Source: Iamia majanohamensis
GTDB lineage: Bacteria; Actinomycetota; Acidimicrobiia; Acidimicrobiales; Iamiaceae
Direction: 5' to 3'
Length of the DNA stretch: 64,000 nucleotides
Assembly: GCF_028532485.1 (NCBI RefSeq)
Contig: NZ_CP116942.1
Span: forward strand, 4,402,001-4,466,000
Below, in pieces: positions 45,504 through 53,879 of the stretch. The translations under genes and the position numbers were made by a program. Numbering within the stretch: position 1 is the first letter of the stretch; each line of letters starts with the position of its first letter. The notes beneath the pieces were generated by a model. It was given only the letters and a program-made list of their open reading frames with translations. It was not told the origin of the DNA and made no database searches.

Positions 45504-46517
45504 CTACTCCTCGCGGAGGTCGATGCGTTCGACGTGGGGCCAGTAGACGTCGGCGTCGGACCGCTCCTGGGGGCTCTCCACCCAGGTCGCGACGAGGACG
45601 TCGGGGCTGGAGTAGGTCTCCTGCACCCGGCCCGCGTAGCAGAGCCCGCCGCCGGTGGGCTCCGGCTCGAGGACCGGGCGGGCGTCCCACCCGTCGCCGT
45701 CCTGCACCGCGACGTCGAGCCGACCGCAGAGCTCGGGCATGGACGAGGCGCGCCAGGCCTCCTCCCCGTCGACGGTGGTCCGGCCCAGGCCCATCTCGGC
45801 CGCGGCCAGGCCCACGGCCGGCGGCGGGAGCAGTCGGCCGATCGACACGGTGTCGGTGTCGAGCAGGTGCAGCCGGCAGTCGCCCTCGTCGAGGTCGCCC
45901 CCGCACACCAGGGTGACGAGGTCCCCGTCGTGGGCCACCAGGGCCGAGGGCAGCGGGTCACCGCCGTCGACCAGCAGCGTGGCCGCGGCCCGGAACTCCA
46001 GCTCGTCGGGGTCGGCCACCGCCAGGCCGGTGCCCAGGACCTCGATGTCGAGGGCCTCGTCGCTGGCCCTCTGGACCCAGCGGAAGAGCATCCACACCTG
46101 CCCGTCCCGGACGGCCAGGTCGACGGGCCAGTAGGCCGAGCCCTCGGTCGGGGGGTCGGCCAGCAGGTCGCGCACCTCGCCACCGGGGCCGGTCAGGTAC
46201 CGGAGCTCGTCGGAGCAGATGTCCTCCCCCTCGGGGATGAGGGCGCCGGTCTGGTTGAGGAGGCCCGTGGTGGTGCGGGTGTCGCCCTCGACGGTGCCCA
46301 GGTAGGTGTCGCCGAAGGCGAACAGCACCGACCCGTCGGGCAGGCGGGTGGAGGCGGCCAGGTCGTGGCCGGCCACCCCCTGGTCGTTGCCCCGCCCGAG
46401 GTCGCAGAGGCGCTCCGAGGGCGGGAGGGCCTCGTCGTCGAACAGGCCGCAGGACGCGAGCGAGACGACCATCGCCGCCACCACCACGATCGGCACGCCG
46501 CGCCTGGCCACGGACAC
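45504..46517 (-). CDS. DUF4185-like lipoprotein
   Basis: A 337-residue lipoprotein (VVSLASC lipobox) whose mature part has beta-propeller features: GSVLFAFGDTYLGTVEGDTR is typical of DUF4185, followed by repeated strands such as GQVWMLFRWVQ and VLVATWVES. Related five-bladed propellers occur in glycoside hydrolases, but catalytic residues are not identifiable here. The gene is convergent with the ECF sigma gene and divergent from pncB over a 297-bp spacer. Confidence 0.72.
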   Translation of the reverse strand: MSVARRGVPIVVVAAMVVSLASCGLFDDEALPPSERLCDLGRGNDQGVAGHDLAASTRLPDGSVLFAFGDTYLGTVEGDTRTTTGLLNQTGALIPEGEDICSDELRYLTGPGGEVRDLLADPPTEGSAYWPVDLAVRDGQVWMLFRWVQRASDEALDIEVLGTGLAVADPDELEFRAAATLLVDGGDPLPSALVAHDGDLVTLVCGGDLDEGDCRLHLLDTDTVSIGRLLPPPAVGLAAAEMGLGRTTVDGEEAWRASSMPELCGRLDVAVQDGDGWDARPVLEPEPTGGGLCYAGRVQETYSSPDVLVATWVESPQERSDADVYWPHVERIDLREE

Positions 46518-46814
46518 GTGCTAGCCGACCGGGGGGTGGGGACGGGGCGCGGACCCCGGCCCGCACCTCGTGGGGGACCTCCCGGGCTCCTGACCAGGGC
46601 CAGCGCGGCGCGGGCCGGAGGACCCGGACGGGTGACCGACCCTTCGGGTGGAGGCTTGGGAGAGGGTGTGCCGGTGCGGCGCCGACGTCCGCATCCGACG
46701 GGCCCGTCACGCGAGCCGCCGGCACCGCCTGACGACCCGGCCTGGTCGAGGGGCCTGGCACCCGGTGAGGCCCACCCCGCGGGACGGGCCGGGTCCGGCC
46801 CTAGCGTCGGAGGG
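46518..46814. other. 297-bp spacer between divergent genes, no gene seen
   Basis: Neither strand shows a frame with the codon bias of its neighbours. It carries the pncB -10 box at its right end and a possible long-range pairing of TGCCGG/GCGGC (about 46671-46684) with GCCG/CCGGCA (about 46719-46728). No terminator or riboswitch family is recognised. Confidence 0.4.
46802..46807 (+). promoter_or_regulatory. -10 box TAGCGT, start at 46815 (pncB)
   Basis: Seven bases before the GTG. Confidence 0.6.
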
Positions 46815-48341
46815 GTGCGAGGGATCCTCTCCACCGACGAGTACCAGCTCACCATGGCCCAGCTGTACCTGCGGGCCGGGCTGGCCGACCGCCGGGTGCG
46901 CTTCGAGCACTTCTTCCGCACCAACCCCGACTACGGCACCCACCAGGCCGGCTACTGCGTGGCCGCCGGCATCGGCGACCTGGCCCGGTGGGTCCGCACC
47001 ACCCGCACCACGCCCGCCGACGTCGAGGCCCTGCGGGGCCACCGGGGCCGCACCGGCGCGCGCCTCTTCGACGACGCCTTCCTCGAGTGGTTCGCAGAGG
47101 TGGACCTCTGCGCCCTCGACGTCCACGCCGTGCCCGAGGGCCGCGTCGTGCACCCCAACACCCCGATGTCGGTGGTGGAGGGTCCCCTCGCCGCAGCCCA
47201 GCTGCTGGAGACGCCGCTGCTCAACGCCCTCAACTTCCCGACGCTGATCGCCACCAAGGCCAGCCGGGTGGCGGAGGCGGCCCGGGACCGCCCCGTGCTG
47301 GAGTTCGGCATGCGGCGAGCGGCAGGGGCCGGGGCCGACGCCGCCTCGCGCGCCGCCCTGGTGGGCGGGGCGGCCAGCACCTCCAACGCCGCCGTCGGCT
47401 ACGCCGCCGGCATCGCCCCGAGCGGCACCCACGCCCACTCGATGGTCCAGCTGTTCCTCGCCCTGGGCGAGGGCGAGCGCGACGCCTTCGCGGCCTACGC
47501 CGACGCCTACCCCGACGACTGCCTGCTGCTCGTCGACACCATCGACACCCTGGGCTCCGGGGTCCCCAACGCCATCGCCACCTTCGAGGACCTCCGTCGG
47601 CGGGGCCACCAGCCGGTCGGCATCCGCCTCGACTCCGGCGACCTTGCCCACCTGGCCGTGCGCTCGGCCCGGATGCTCGACGACGCCGGCTTCGGCGACA
47701 CCACCATCGTGCTGTCGAGCAGCCTCGACGAGCTGGCCATCTGGCAGATCGTCACCCAGGTCGCGTCGGAGGCGCCGCGGGCCGGCCTCGACGCCGACGC
47801 CGTCGTCGGCCGCCTGGTGTTCGGCGTCGGCTCCCGCCTGGCCACCAGCCACGGCGCCCCCAGCCTGGACGGCGTCTACAAGCTGGTGGCGGTGGACGAG
47901 GAGGGTGCGTGGGCTCCGGCCATCAAGCGGTCCGACACGCCCGAGAAGGTCCTCAACCCCGGGGCCAAGGGCCTGTGGCGCGTCTACGACGCCGGGGGCA
48001 CGGCCACGGCCGACGTGCTGACCACCGCCGAGGAGCACCTGGCGCCGGGCACGGAGCTCCACCTGCACCACCACGGCCGCTCCGACCTCACCCGCACCGT
48101 CGCAGCCGACGGGTGGTCGGAGGCCGAGCCCCTCCTGGAGCCGATCGTCGTCGGCGGCGAGGTGGTGGTCGACGGCGGCCAGGACGCCCTCGACGACGTG
48201 GCCGCGGCCCGGGCCCGGCGCCGGGCCGACGTCGAGCGCCTCGACCCCGGCGTCCGCCGCCTGGTGAACCCGCACGTGTACCACGTGTCGATCACCGACG
48301 ACCTGGCCGAGCTCAAGGCCGGCCTGCTGCGGACCCTCTGA
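46815..48341 (+). CDS. pncB: nicotinate phosphoribosyltransferase
   Basis: A 508-residue enzyme of NAD salvage that converts nicotinate and PRPP, with ATP, into nicotinate mononucleotide. STDEYQLTMAQLYLRAGLADRRVRFEHFFR at the N-terminus, the phosphosite SGTHAHSMVQLF with the catalytic His, RLDSGDLAHLA, and GVGSRLATS are family landmarks. GTG 46815 follows TAGCGT by seven bases, so the message is probably leaderless. The 297-bp region upstream holds no convincing gene. Confidence 0.94.
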   Translation: MRGILSTDEYQLTMAQLYLRAGLADRRVRFEHFFRTNPDYGTHQAGYCVAAGIGDLARWVRTTRTTPADVEALRGHRGRTGARLFDDAFLEWFAEVDLCALDVHAVPEGRVVHPNTPMSVVEGPLAAAQLLETPLLNALNFPTLIATKASRVAEAARDRPVLEFGMRRAAGAGADAASRAALVGGAASTSNAAVGYAAGIAPSGTHAHSMVQLFLALGEGERDAFAAYADAYPDDCLLLVDTIDTLGSGVPNAIATFEDLRRRGHQPVGIRLDSGDLAHLAVRSARMLDDAGFGDTTIVLSSSLDELAIWQIVTQVASEAPRAGLDADAVVGRLVFGVGSRLATSHGAPSLDGVYKLVAVDEEGAWAPAIKRSDTPEKVLNPGAKGLWRVYDAGGTATADVLTTAEEHLAPGTELHLHHHGRSDLTRTVAADGWSEAEPLLEPIVVGGEVVVDGGQDALDDVAAARARRRADVERLDPGVRRLVNPHVYHVSITDDLAELKAGLLRTL

Positions 48342-48356
48342 CGGTCAGGCCGGCGC

Positions 48357-49163
48357 CTACGCCCCGGCCGGGCCGGGGAAGCGGGGCGGGCGCTTCTCGG
48401 TCAGGCTGGCCAGGCCCTCGCGGGCGTCCGGGCCTGCGAAGCCCATCATCTCGTAGGCCAGGCTGGCGTCGAAGGTGGCCGTCTGGGCCCGGTACCAGTG
48501 GTTCAGCGTGTGCTTCGTGTACCGGAGCGCGGCCTGGGCCCCGCCGGCCAGCTGGGTGGCCACGGCCAACGCCCGGTCCTGCACCTCGTCGTCGTCGACG
48601 CAGAGCGACACCAGCCCGATGCGCTCGGCCTCCTCCCCGCTCAGCGGGTCGCAGGTGAGCAGCAGGTACTTGGCCTTGGCCATCCCGCAGAGCAGCGGCC
48701 AGCAGATGGCGGCGTGGTCGCCGGCGGCCACCCCGAGGCGGGTGTGGCCGTCGATGATCGTGGCCGTCCGCCCCACCACCGAGATGTCGGCCAGGAGCCC
48801 CACGGCCAGGCCCGCACCAACCGCCGGGCCGTGCAGGGCGGAGACGATGGGGGTGGAGCAGGCGATCACGTTGAGCACGAGGTCGCGCGCCTCGCGCAGC
48901 ACCCGGGCCCGGGCCTCCTCGTCCTCGACCATCTCCCGCAGGAGGTCGAAGCTGCCCCCGGCCGAGAAGCCCTTGCCCGCGCCACGGAGCAGGACCACGT
49001 GGACGTCGGGGTCACGGTCGACGACGGGCCACACGTCGGCCAGCTGGCGGTGCACCGCGGGCGACACCGCGTTGAGGCCCGGGGCGTCGAGGGTGATGCG
49101 CAGCACGTGGTCGGCGGGGCGGTCGAGGGTCAGGTCGGGGAAGTCGGCGTAGCGGTCGGGCAC
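48357..49163 (-). CDS. enoyl-CoA hydratase/isomerase family protein
   Basis: A 268-residue crotonase-fold protein. [23 protein letters not shown] is the oxyanion-hole region, [23 protein letters not shown] the second, and [21 protein letters not shown] the C-terminal helix. The Glu of classical hydratases is replaced near [14 protein letters not shown], so an isomerase or other CoA-ester activity is possible. GTG 49163 has GGAGG five to six bases upstream. It is convergent with pncB. Confidence 0.85.
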   Translation of the reverse strand: MPDRYADFPDLTLDRPADHVLRITLDAPGLNAVSPAVHRQLADVWPVVDRDPDVHVVLLRGAGKGFSAGGSFDLLREMVEDEEARARVLREARDLVLNVIACSTPIVSALHGPAVGAGLAVGLLADISVVGRTATIIDGHTRLGVAAGDHAAICWPLLCGMAKAKYLLLTCDPLSGEEAERIGLVSLCVDDDEVQDRALAVATQLAGGAQAALRYTKHTLNHWYRAQTATFDASLAYEMMGFAGPDAREGLASLTEKRPPRFPGPAGA

Positions 49164-49250
49164 GGGGGCCTCCTGGTCGGGTGCGCCCCCAGGCTGGCCC
49201 ACCGGGACAGGCGCCGGCGGCGGGCCGGCGCAGACAGGCGCCGGACCCGC

Positions 49251-50537
49251 TCAGCCGAGGGGCAGCAGGTCGGGCAGGTCGCCGTCGGGACCGAGCGGGA
49301 GCGGCCCCACCGGCCCGGCGACCTCGAGGTCGGCGCGCCCGGCCGCCTCGTCGAGCACGGCCCGGGACGCCCACACCCGGTCGAGGTGGAGCGTGTCGCG
49401 GATCCAGAGGACGCGGGCGTCGGCCGGGGTCCGCAGGCCGATGAGCGAGAGGCCGGTGGTCAGCAGCTCGCCGTCGGTGCGCAGGGCGATGGGCGCCTTG
49501 GCCGCGTCGGGGTGGCCGGCCGTCAGCGCGTTGGTGCGGGTCGCGGCCCAGTCGGCGGCGTCGAGCACCCGCTGGCGGCAGAGGTCGGCCAGCCCGATGC
49601 CGAGGGCGTTGCCGTGGGTGCCCGGGCTCAGGCCCCGCACCGCGACCACGCGCACCCGCACGTCGGCGGCCACGGGTGCGTCTCCGCCGGGGGACGGGTC
49701 GTGCTTGCGCCCGACGACGTCGGTGTCGAGGCCGGCGCCGCTGATGTCCTTGCCGATGCGGTCGACCAGCAGCACATCGACCTCCGCGACGGGCAGCCGG
49801 GCCATCCACCCCCGGGCCCGCTCCAGGAGCGGCGCCTCGTCCTCGAGCACGTGGTCGGCCCGGACCGGGGCCACGAGGGCGGTGTGGTCGTCGTGGCCCT
49901 CGACCAGGGCGACCCCGCCGAGCAACCGTGTCCGCGCCTCCAGGACGGGCACCAGGTCGGCCAGCACCGCACCCCACCCGTGGTCGACCACGGCCCGGTG
50001 GGCGGCGGCCGCCCCCCGGTGCTTGCCCAGGCCGATCACCAGCATCTTGGCGATGCCGCTCTCCACCGGCCCCCGGAACATGGTGTGGGGCTTGACCCGG
50101 TTGACGAGTAGCAGGTGGTCGGCCTCGTGGGCCAGCCGGTCGGTGAGCACCGGGAGGCCGAGGGGCGAGGGACCGAGGTCGACGGTGTCCATCGATGCCC
50201 GCACCTCGCACCCCAGTGCGTCGGCGGTCATGCCGTAGCCGGCCAGCACCGCCCGCTGGCCCTCGGCCGTGGCCCCGCCGTGGCTCCCCATCGCCGGCAC
50301 GAGGAAGGGCTCGGCGCCGAGGGACCGGACCCGGTCGACGACGGCGCGCAGGGCGGGCACCGCGTCCGCGATCCCCCGGCTCCCGCCGGTGAGGGCCACG
50401 GTGTCGCCCGGACGGACCCGGCCGGCGAGGTCGAGGGCGTCGAGGGCGTCTCCCACCGCGGCGGGGACGTCGGCCACCACGGGGCTCTGGCGCCGCACCG
50501 CGAGCAGCGCGCCGTGGGGGAGGTCGCGGTCGCTCAC
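49251..50537 (-). CDS. LarA-like (DUF2088) nickel-dependent racemase family protein
   Basis: A 428-residue protein with the lactate racemase LarA pattern: TGGSRGIADAV in the N-terminal domain, then NRVKPHTMFRGPVESGIAKMLVIGLGKHRGA, the conserved block that in LarA contacts the NPN nickel cofactor and substrate. No LarB/C/E cofactor genes are nearby, so it may act on another 2-hydroxy acid using cofactor made elsewhere. GTG 50537 has GGAG six bases upstream. Confidence 0.82.
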   Translation of the reverse strand: MSDRDLPHGALLAVRRQSPVVADVPAAVGDALDALDLAGRVRPGDTVALTGGSRGIADAVPALRAVVDRVRSLGAEPFLVPAMGSHGGATAEGQRAVLAGYGMTADALGCEVRASMDTVDLGPSPLGLPVLTDRLAHEADHLLLVNRVKPHTMFRGPVESGIAKMLVIGLGKHRGAAAAHRAVVDHGWGAVLADLVPVLEARTRLLGGVALVEGHDDHTALVAPVRADHVLEDEAPLLERARGWMARLPVAEVDVLLVDRIGKDISGAGLDTDVVGRKHDPSPGGDAPVAADVRVRVVAVRGLSPGTHGNALGIGLADLCRQRVLDAADWAATRTNALTAGHPDAAKAPIALRTDGELLTTGLSLIGLRTPADARVLWIRDTLHLDRVWASRAVLDEAAGRADLEVAGPVGPLPLGPDGDLPDLLPLG

Positions 50538-50580
50538 CGTGCGCTCCGCCCCCCGTCCCGACGACGGTCGGGCCCACCGT

Positions 50581-50697
50581 CCTGGGTGCTGCGCGCGCCC
50601 GCCAGGGCGCTCCGGGCACTCAGGACCCCGCGGCGCCGGTCGGACCACCCCTCGGCGTGCTGGGCGCGCCCCGTAGGGCGCTCCTGGCACTCAGGAG
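50581..50697. repeat. twin stem-loop D
   Basis: Two hairpins with centres 71 bp apart. Copy 1 pairs CCTGGGTGC (50581-50589) with GCACTCAGG (50616-50624) and GCGCCC (50595-50600) with GGGCGC (50605-50610). Copy 2 pairs GTGC (50657-50660) with GCAC (50687-50690) and GCGCCC (50666-50671) with GGGCGC (50676-50681). The right-hand part GGCACTCAGGA is shared. It lies between divergent genes, so it cannot be a simple terminator. Unlike the others it lacks a CGAAC lead. Confidence 0.82.
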
Positions 50698-50811
50698 GGA
50701 GGGGGGCGCGGCACGGCACGGGGCGGACGGTAGCGACCGGGTGCCGTCCGCGGCCCCGGCGCCGGTCCGTGACGGGGTTCACAGCGGCGCCGACGGGGAA
50801 CACGGGGACCC

Positions 50812-51771
50812 ATGGCTCCCCCCGACGCGCGTCCGCCCGCCCCCCGCCCCACCGCCGCCCGCCGCCGATCGCTCCGCCTGCTGGTGGCCACGGCGGTGGC
50901 CGCGGTGCTGGCCCTGCTCGCCCCCGCCGCCGCGGGCGCGGCCACGGTGCGCCCCCACGCCACCACCTACTCCGGGGCCATCGCCTACAACCTCCTCCAC
51001 CCCGGCGAGGACCCGCCGGGGGCCAACGACTGGTCGTGTACCCCCACCGCCGACCACCCCCGCCCCGTCGTCCTCCTCCACGGCACCTTCGGCAACAGCA
51101 CCAACGCCTGGCAGCGGCTCTCGCCCACCCTCGCCAACGACGGCTGGTGCGTGTTCGCCCTCGACTACGGGGCCGACGCCTCCCCCTACCCCATCCGCGG
51201 TGCCGGCGACATCCCCGCGGCGGCGGCCGAGGTCGACGCCTTCGTCGACCGGGTGCTGGCCGCCACCGGGGCCCCCGAGGTCGACATCGTGGGCCACAGC
51301 CAGGGCGGCGGGATCCTGCCCCGCTGGTACCTGAGGTTCCTGGGCGGGGCCGCCGAGGTCCACACCCTCGTGGGCATGGCGCCCAGCAACCACGGCACGA
51401 CGCTGTTCGGGCTGGGCACCCTGGCCCGGGCCTTCGGCCTCACCACGGGCGTGGCCGCCGTCTCGCCCGCGGCCGAGCAGCAGATCGTCGGCTCCTCGAC
51501 CAACGCCACCCTCGACGCCGGCGGCGACACCGTGCCCGGCGTGTCCTACACGACCATCGTCAGCCGCTACGACCAGGTGGTCACCCCCTACACCAACCAG
51601 TTCCTGTCCGGCCCCGACGTCACCAACCACCTGCTCCAGGACGGCTGCCGCATCGACTACACCGAGCACCTCGGCGTGGTCTACGACCCCCGGGCCATCG
51701 CCCTGGCGGTCAACGCCCTCGACCCCGCCCGGCCCCGCCCCGTGCCCTGCACCCTCCAGCTCGTGCCCTGA
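50812..51771 (+). CDS. secreted triacylglycerol lipase (LipA/EstA-like)
   Basis: A 319-residue exported esterase. Residues 1-44 form a signal peptide (Arg-rich n-region, LLVATAVAAVLALLAPAAAGA core). The mature enzyme has VVLLHGTFGNSTNAWQRLSPTLANDGWCVF, nucleophile elbow VGHSQGG and NHGTT, as in class II lipases of PF01674. The catalytic Asp and His are probably in SRYDQVVTP and YTEHLGVV. Cys pairs near 70/120 and 275/313 may form disulfides. It should hydrolyse lipid esters outside the cell. Confidence 0.88.
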   Translation: MAPPDARPPAPRPTAARRRSLRLLVATAVAAVLALLAPAAAGAATVRPHATTYSGAIAYNLLHPGEDPPGANDWSCTPTADHPRPVVLLHGTFGNSTNAWQRLSPTLANDGWCVFALDYGADASPYPIRGAGDIPAAAAEVDAFVDRVLAATGAPEVDIVGHSQGGGILPRWYLRFLGGAAEVHTLVGMAPSNHGTTLFGLGTLARAFGLTTGVAAVSPAAEQQIVGSSTNATLDAGGDTVPGVSYTTIVSRYDQVVTPYTNQFLSGPDVTNHLLQDGCRIDYTEHLGVVYDPRAIALAVNALDPARPRPVPCTLQLVP

Positions 51772-51778
51772 CCCGGCG

Positions 51779-51811
51779 CCTCGCTGCGGTCAGGACCTGA
51801 CCGCAGCGAGG
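51779..51811. promoter_or_regulatory. perfect 33-bp palindrome upstream of the WYL regulator
   Basis: CCTCGCTGCGGTCAGG (51779-51794) is followed by a single A and then its exact reverse complement (51796-51811). It ends two bases before the CATGCT -10-like hexamer and 14 bases before ATG 51826, where a repressor would block RNA polymerase. A one-base centre is a poor hairpin loop, so an operator is more likely than a terminator. Confidence 0.7.
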
Positions 51812-51825
51812 GCCATGCTGGGGCC

Positions 51826-52803
51826 ATGACGAACGACCCCACCGGCCGGGCGCTCCAGCTGCTGTCGTTGCTCCAGACCCACCGGTCCTGGTCGGGTGGG
51901 GAGCTGGCCGACCGCCTGGAGGTCAGCGCCCGGACCCTGCGGCGCGACATCGACCGCCTCCGGACCCTCGGCTACGAGGTCGAGGCCGCGCCGGGGGTCG
52001 CCGGGGGCTACCGCCTGGCGGCCGGCTCGCACATGCCGCCGCTGCTGCTCGACGACGAGGAGGCCGTGGCCATCGCGGTGGGCCTGCGGGCCGCCGCCGG
52101 GGCGTCGGTGGCCGGCATCGAGGACACCTCGCTGCGGGCCATGGCCAAGCTGGAGCAGGTGCTGCCCGACCACCTGCGCCGGCGCGTCAGCGCGGTGCAC
52201 GGCAACGTCAGCCACCTGCGCTGGCGGGGCGACGGCCCCGTGGTCGACCCCGAGTCCCTCGCCGTGCTGGCCCAGGGCTGCCGCGACCAGGAGCAGGTGC
52301 GCTTCGACTACCAGCGGCGCGACGGGGAGGACTCCCGTCGGCTGGTCGAGCCCCACGCCCTGGTCTCGGCCGGGCGCCGCTGGTACCTGGCCGCGTGGGA
52401 CGTGCGGCGCGACGGCTGGCGCACCTTCCGCGTCGACCGCCTCACCGACGCCCGGCTGGCCGGCGCCCGCTTCCCCGTCCGCCCCCTCCCCGGGGGCGAC
52501 GCCGCCACCTACGTGGCCGACTCGCTGGGATCGCTCCCGCTCCCCCACACCGCGACCCTCGTGGCCGACGGCGCGCTCGACGACGTGCGCGCCGCGCTGC
52601 GCTGGACCGACGCCGACCTGGAGGCGGTCGACGAGGGGCGCACCCGGGTGCGGCTCAAGGCCGAGGGCCCGGGGTGGCTCGACACCCTCGTGGCCATGGT
52701 GGCCACGTGCTTCGCGGTCGAGGTCGAGGGGCCCGACGAGCTGCGGCCCCGGCTCGCCCTCCTCGCCGACCGCCTGCGGGCCGGCCTCGCTGCGCCCGCC
52801 TAG
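51826..52803 (+). CDS. HTH/WYL domain transcriptional regulator (YafY-like)
   Basis: A 325-residue regulator. The N-terminal winged helix is ALQLLSLLQTHRSWSGGELADRLEVSARTLRRDIDRLRTLGY, and the WYL ligand-binding domain is seen in RLVEPHALVSAGRRWYLAAWDVRRDGWRTFRVDRLTDARL, with a C-terminal WCX segment. WYL proteins sense nucleic-acid fragments or other ligands and often repress or activate accessory genes. A perfect 33-bp palindrome just upstream suggests autoregulation. Confidence 0.9.
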   Translation: MTNDPTGRALQLLSLLQTHRSWSGGELADRLEVSARTLRRDIDRLRTLGYEVEAAPGVAGGYRLAAGSHMPPLLLDDEEAVAIAVGLRAAAGASVAGIEDTSLRAMAKLEQVLPDHLRRRVSAVHGNVSHLRWRGDGPVVDPESLAVLAQGCRDQEQVRFDYQRRDGEDSRRLVEPHALVSAGRRWYLAAWDVRRDGWRTFRVDRLTDARLAGARFPVRPLPGGDAATYVADSLGSLPLPHTATLVADGALDDVRAALRWTDADLEAVDEGRTRVRLKAEGPGWLDTLVAMVATCFAVEVEGPDELRPRLALLADRLRAGLAAPA

Positions 52804-52806
52804 GCC

Positions 52807-53286
52807 TCAGAGGTCGAGGACCACCACCGGGGGGTCGTCGATGCCGTGCTGCTCGGCGCACAGCCCCCGGTACACCTCGAGGATGAGGTGGGCGTCGATC
52901 ACCATCTCCACGTCGCCGTCGGCGCCCAGGTTCAGGTTGGCGCCGTGGATCGTGAACCAGACGTCGGTGGGCTCGGTGTTGTCCTCGGGCACCGTCAGGG
53001 TGTGGACCGAGCCGGCCGGCTCGAAGAGGTACGAGCCCGCGGTGCTCGCCTGCTCGGGGGTCTCGGCGTAGTACCAGCGCCCGCTCTGGGTGAAGGCGTA
53101 GACGACGCCGGTGTGCTTGTGGGTCTGGACCACGGTGCCCGGGTTGAAGCGGTTGCGGATCACCCAGATCCCCTGGGCCAGGTCGACCTGGAGCACCTGG
53201 AGCAGGCCCTCGGGCCCGAGGTCGACGAAGGGCAGGTCGTCCTCGCCCCGGTGGATCGTCTGCGGTGCGTCCATGACTGCGGCCAT
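52807..53286 (-). CDS. cupin domain protein (dihydroxyacetophenone dioxygenase-like)
   Basis: A 159-residue single cupin. NRFNPGTVVQTHKHTGVVYAFTQSGRWYY carries the metal-binding His residues of cupin motif 1, and EPAGSVHTLTVPEDN the motif 2 His. It resembles the 2,4'-dihydroxyacetophenone dioxygenase-like group, Fe enzymes that cleave C-C bonds, though many members are uncharacterised. ATG 53286 has GAGGAG seven bases upstream. It is convergent with the WYL gene, three bases apart. Confidence 0.8.
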   Translation of the reverse strand: MAAVMDAPQTIHRGEDDLPFVDLGPEGLLQVLQVDLAQGIWVIRNRFNPGTVVQTHKHTGVVYAFTQSGRWYYAETPEQASTAGSYLFEPAGSVHTLTVPEDNTEPTDVWFTIHGANLNLGADGDVEMVIDAHLILEVYRGLCAEQHGIDDPPVVVLDL

Positions 53287-53358
53287 CGCCGTGCTCCTCG
53301 CGTCGGTTCGGCCGACCACCGTAGGCCCGGTGGGCGGGACCCCGCCGGGCGGCGGCCG

Positions 53359-53841
53359 TCAGCCCCGCCGGGCTCCTCGGTCGCCCGGGTCGCCACCCAG
53401 CAGCGGGCCCAGGGCCTCCAGGTAGTCGACCAGGCGGCTGCCCACCTCGAAGGCGACGTCGTCGCCGCCCAGGTCGGGCTCCAGCCACACGTCGGAGACC
53501 CGCCGCCAGTGCGGGGCGCCGAGGAAGGCCCCGGCGGTGGCCTCCGCACCGAGGCGGGGCCGCCAGCGGCCCTCGGACGCGAGCAGCCGGTCGAGGACGG
53601 CCTCGTTCTCGGCCTCGTCGCGGTGCTCGGCGTGGAAGCCGACCTCCAGGGCCACGCCGTCGCGCCCGTCGACGTGGCGGCGGCCCACCACCTGGGCCTC
53701 GTAGTGGAGCCGGGGAGGCTGGGCCGCTCCGGTCCACAGCTTGATGCCGTACCGCCGCACCCGGGCCCGGACGTCGTCGACCGAGGGTCCGCCGAGGGCC
53801 CGCACCACGTCGTGCACCTGGGCGAAGAGGTCGTCGTCCAC
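53359..53841 (-). CDS. conserved hypothetical protein
   Basis: A 160-residue soluble protein, alpha/beta in appearance, with GIKLWTGAAQPPRLHYEAQVVGRRHVDG and LEVGFHAEHRDEAENEAVLDRLLASE. The pattern of small basic and acidic residues is like proteins that are predicted DUF-type nuclease or sensor domains, but I cannot name a family. GTG 53841 has GGAGG nine bases upstream. It lies just downstream of the CBS-citrate synthase gene and may share its transcript. Confidence 0.7.
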   Translation of the reverse strand: MDDDLFAQVHDVVRALGGPSVDDVRARVRRYGIKLWTGAAQPPRLHYEAQVVGRRHVDGRDGVALEVGFHAEHRDEAENEAVLDRLLASEGRWRPRLGAEATAGAFLGAPHWRRVSDVWLEPDLGGDDVAFEVGSRLVDYLEALGPLLGGDPGDRGARRG

Positions 53842-53879
53842 CGCCCCATCCTCCCGGCTCGCCGCCGGGCGTGCACCGG

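Noticed and set aside
46648-46760. Structured RNA or riboswitch upstream of pncB
   Set aside because: The pncB -10 box is only seven bases before its start, so the upstream region would not be in the mRNA; no known RNA family was recognised.
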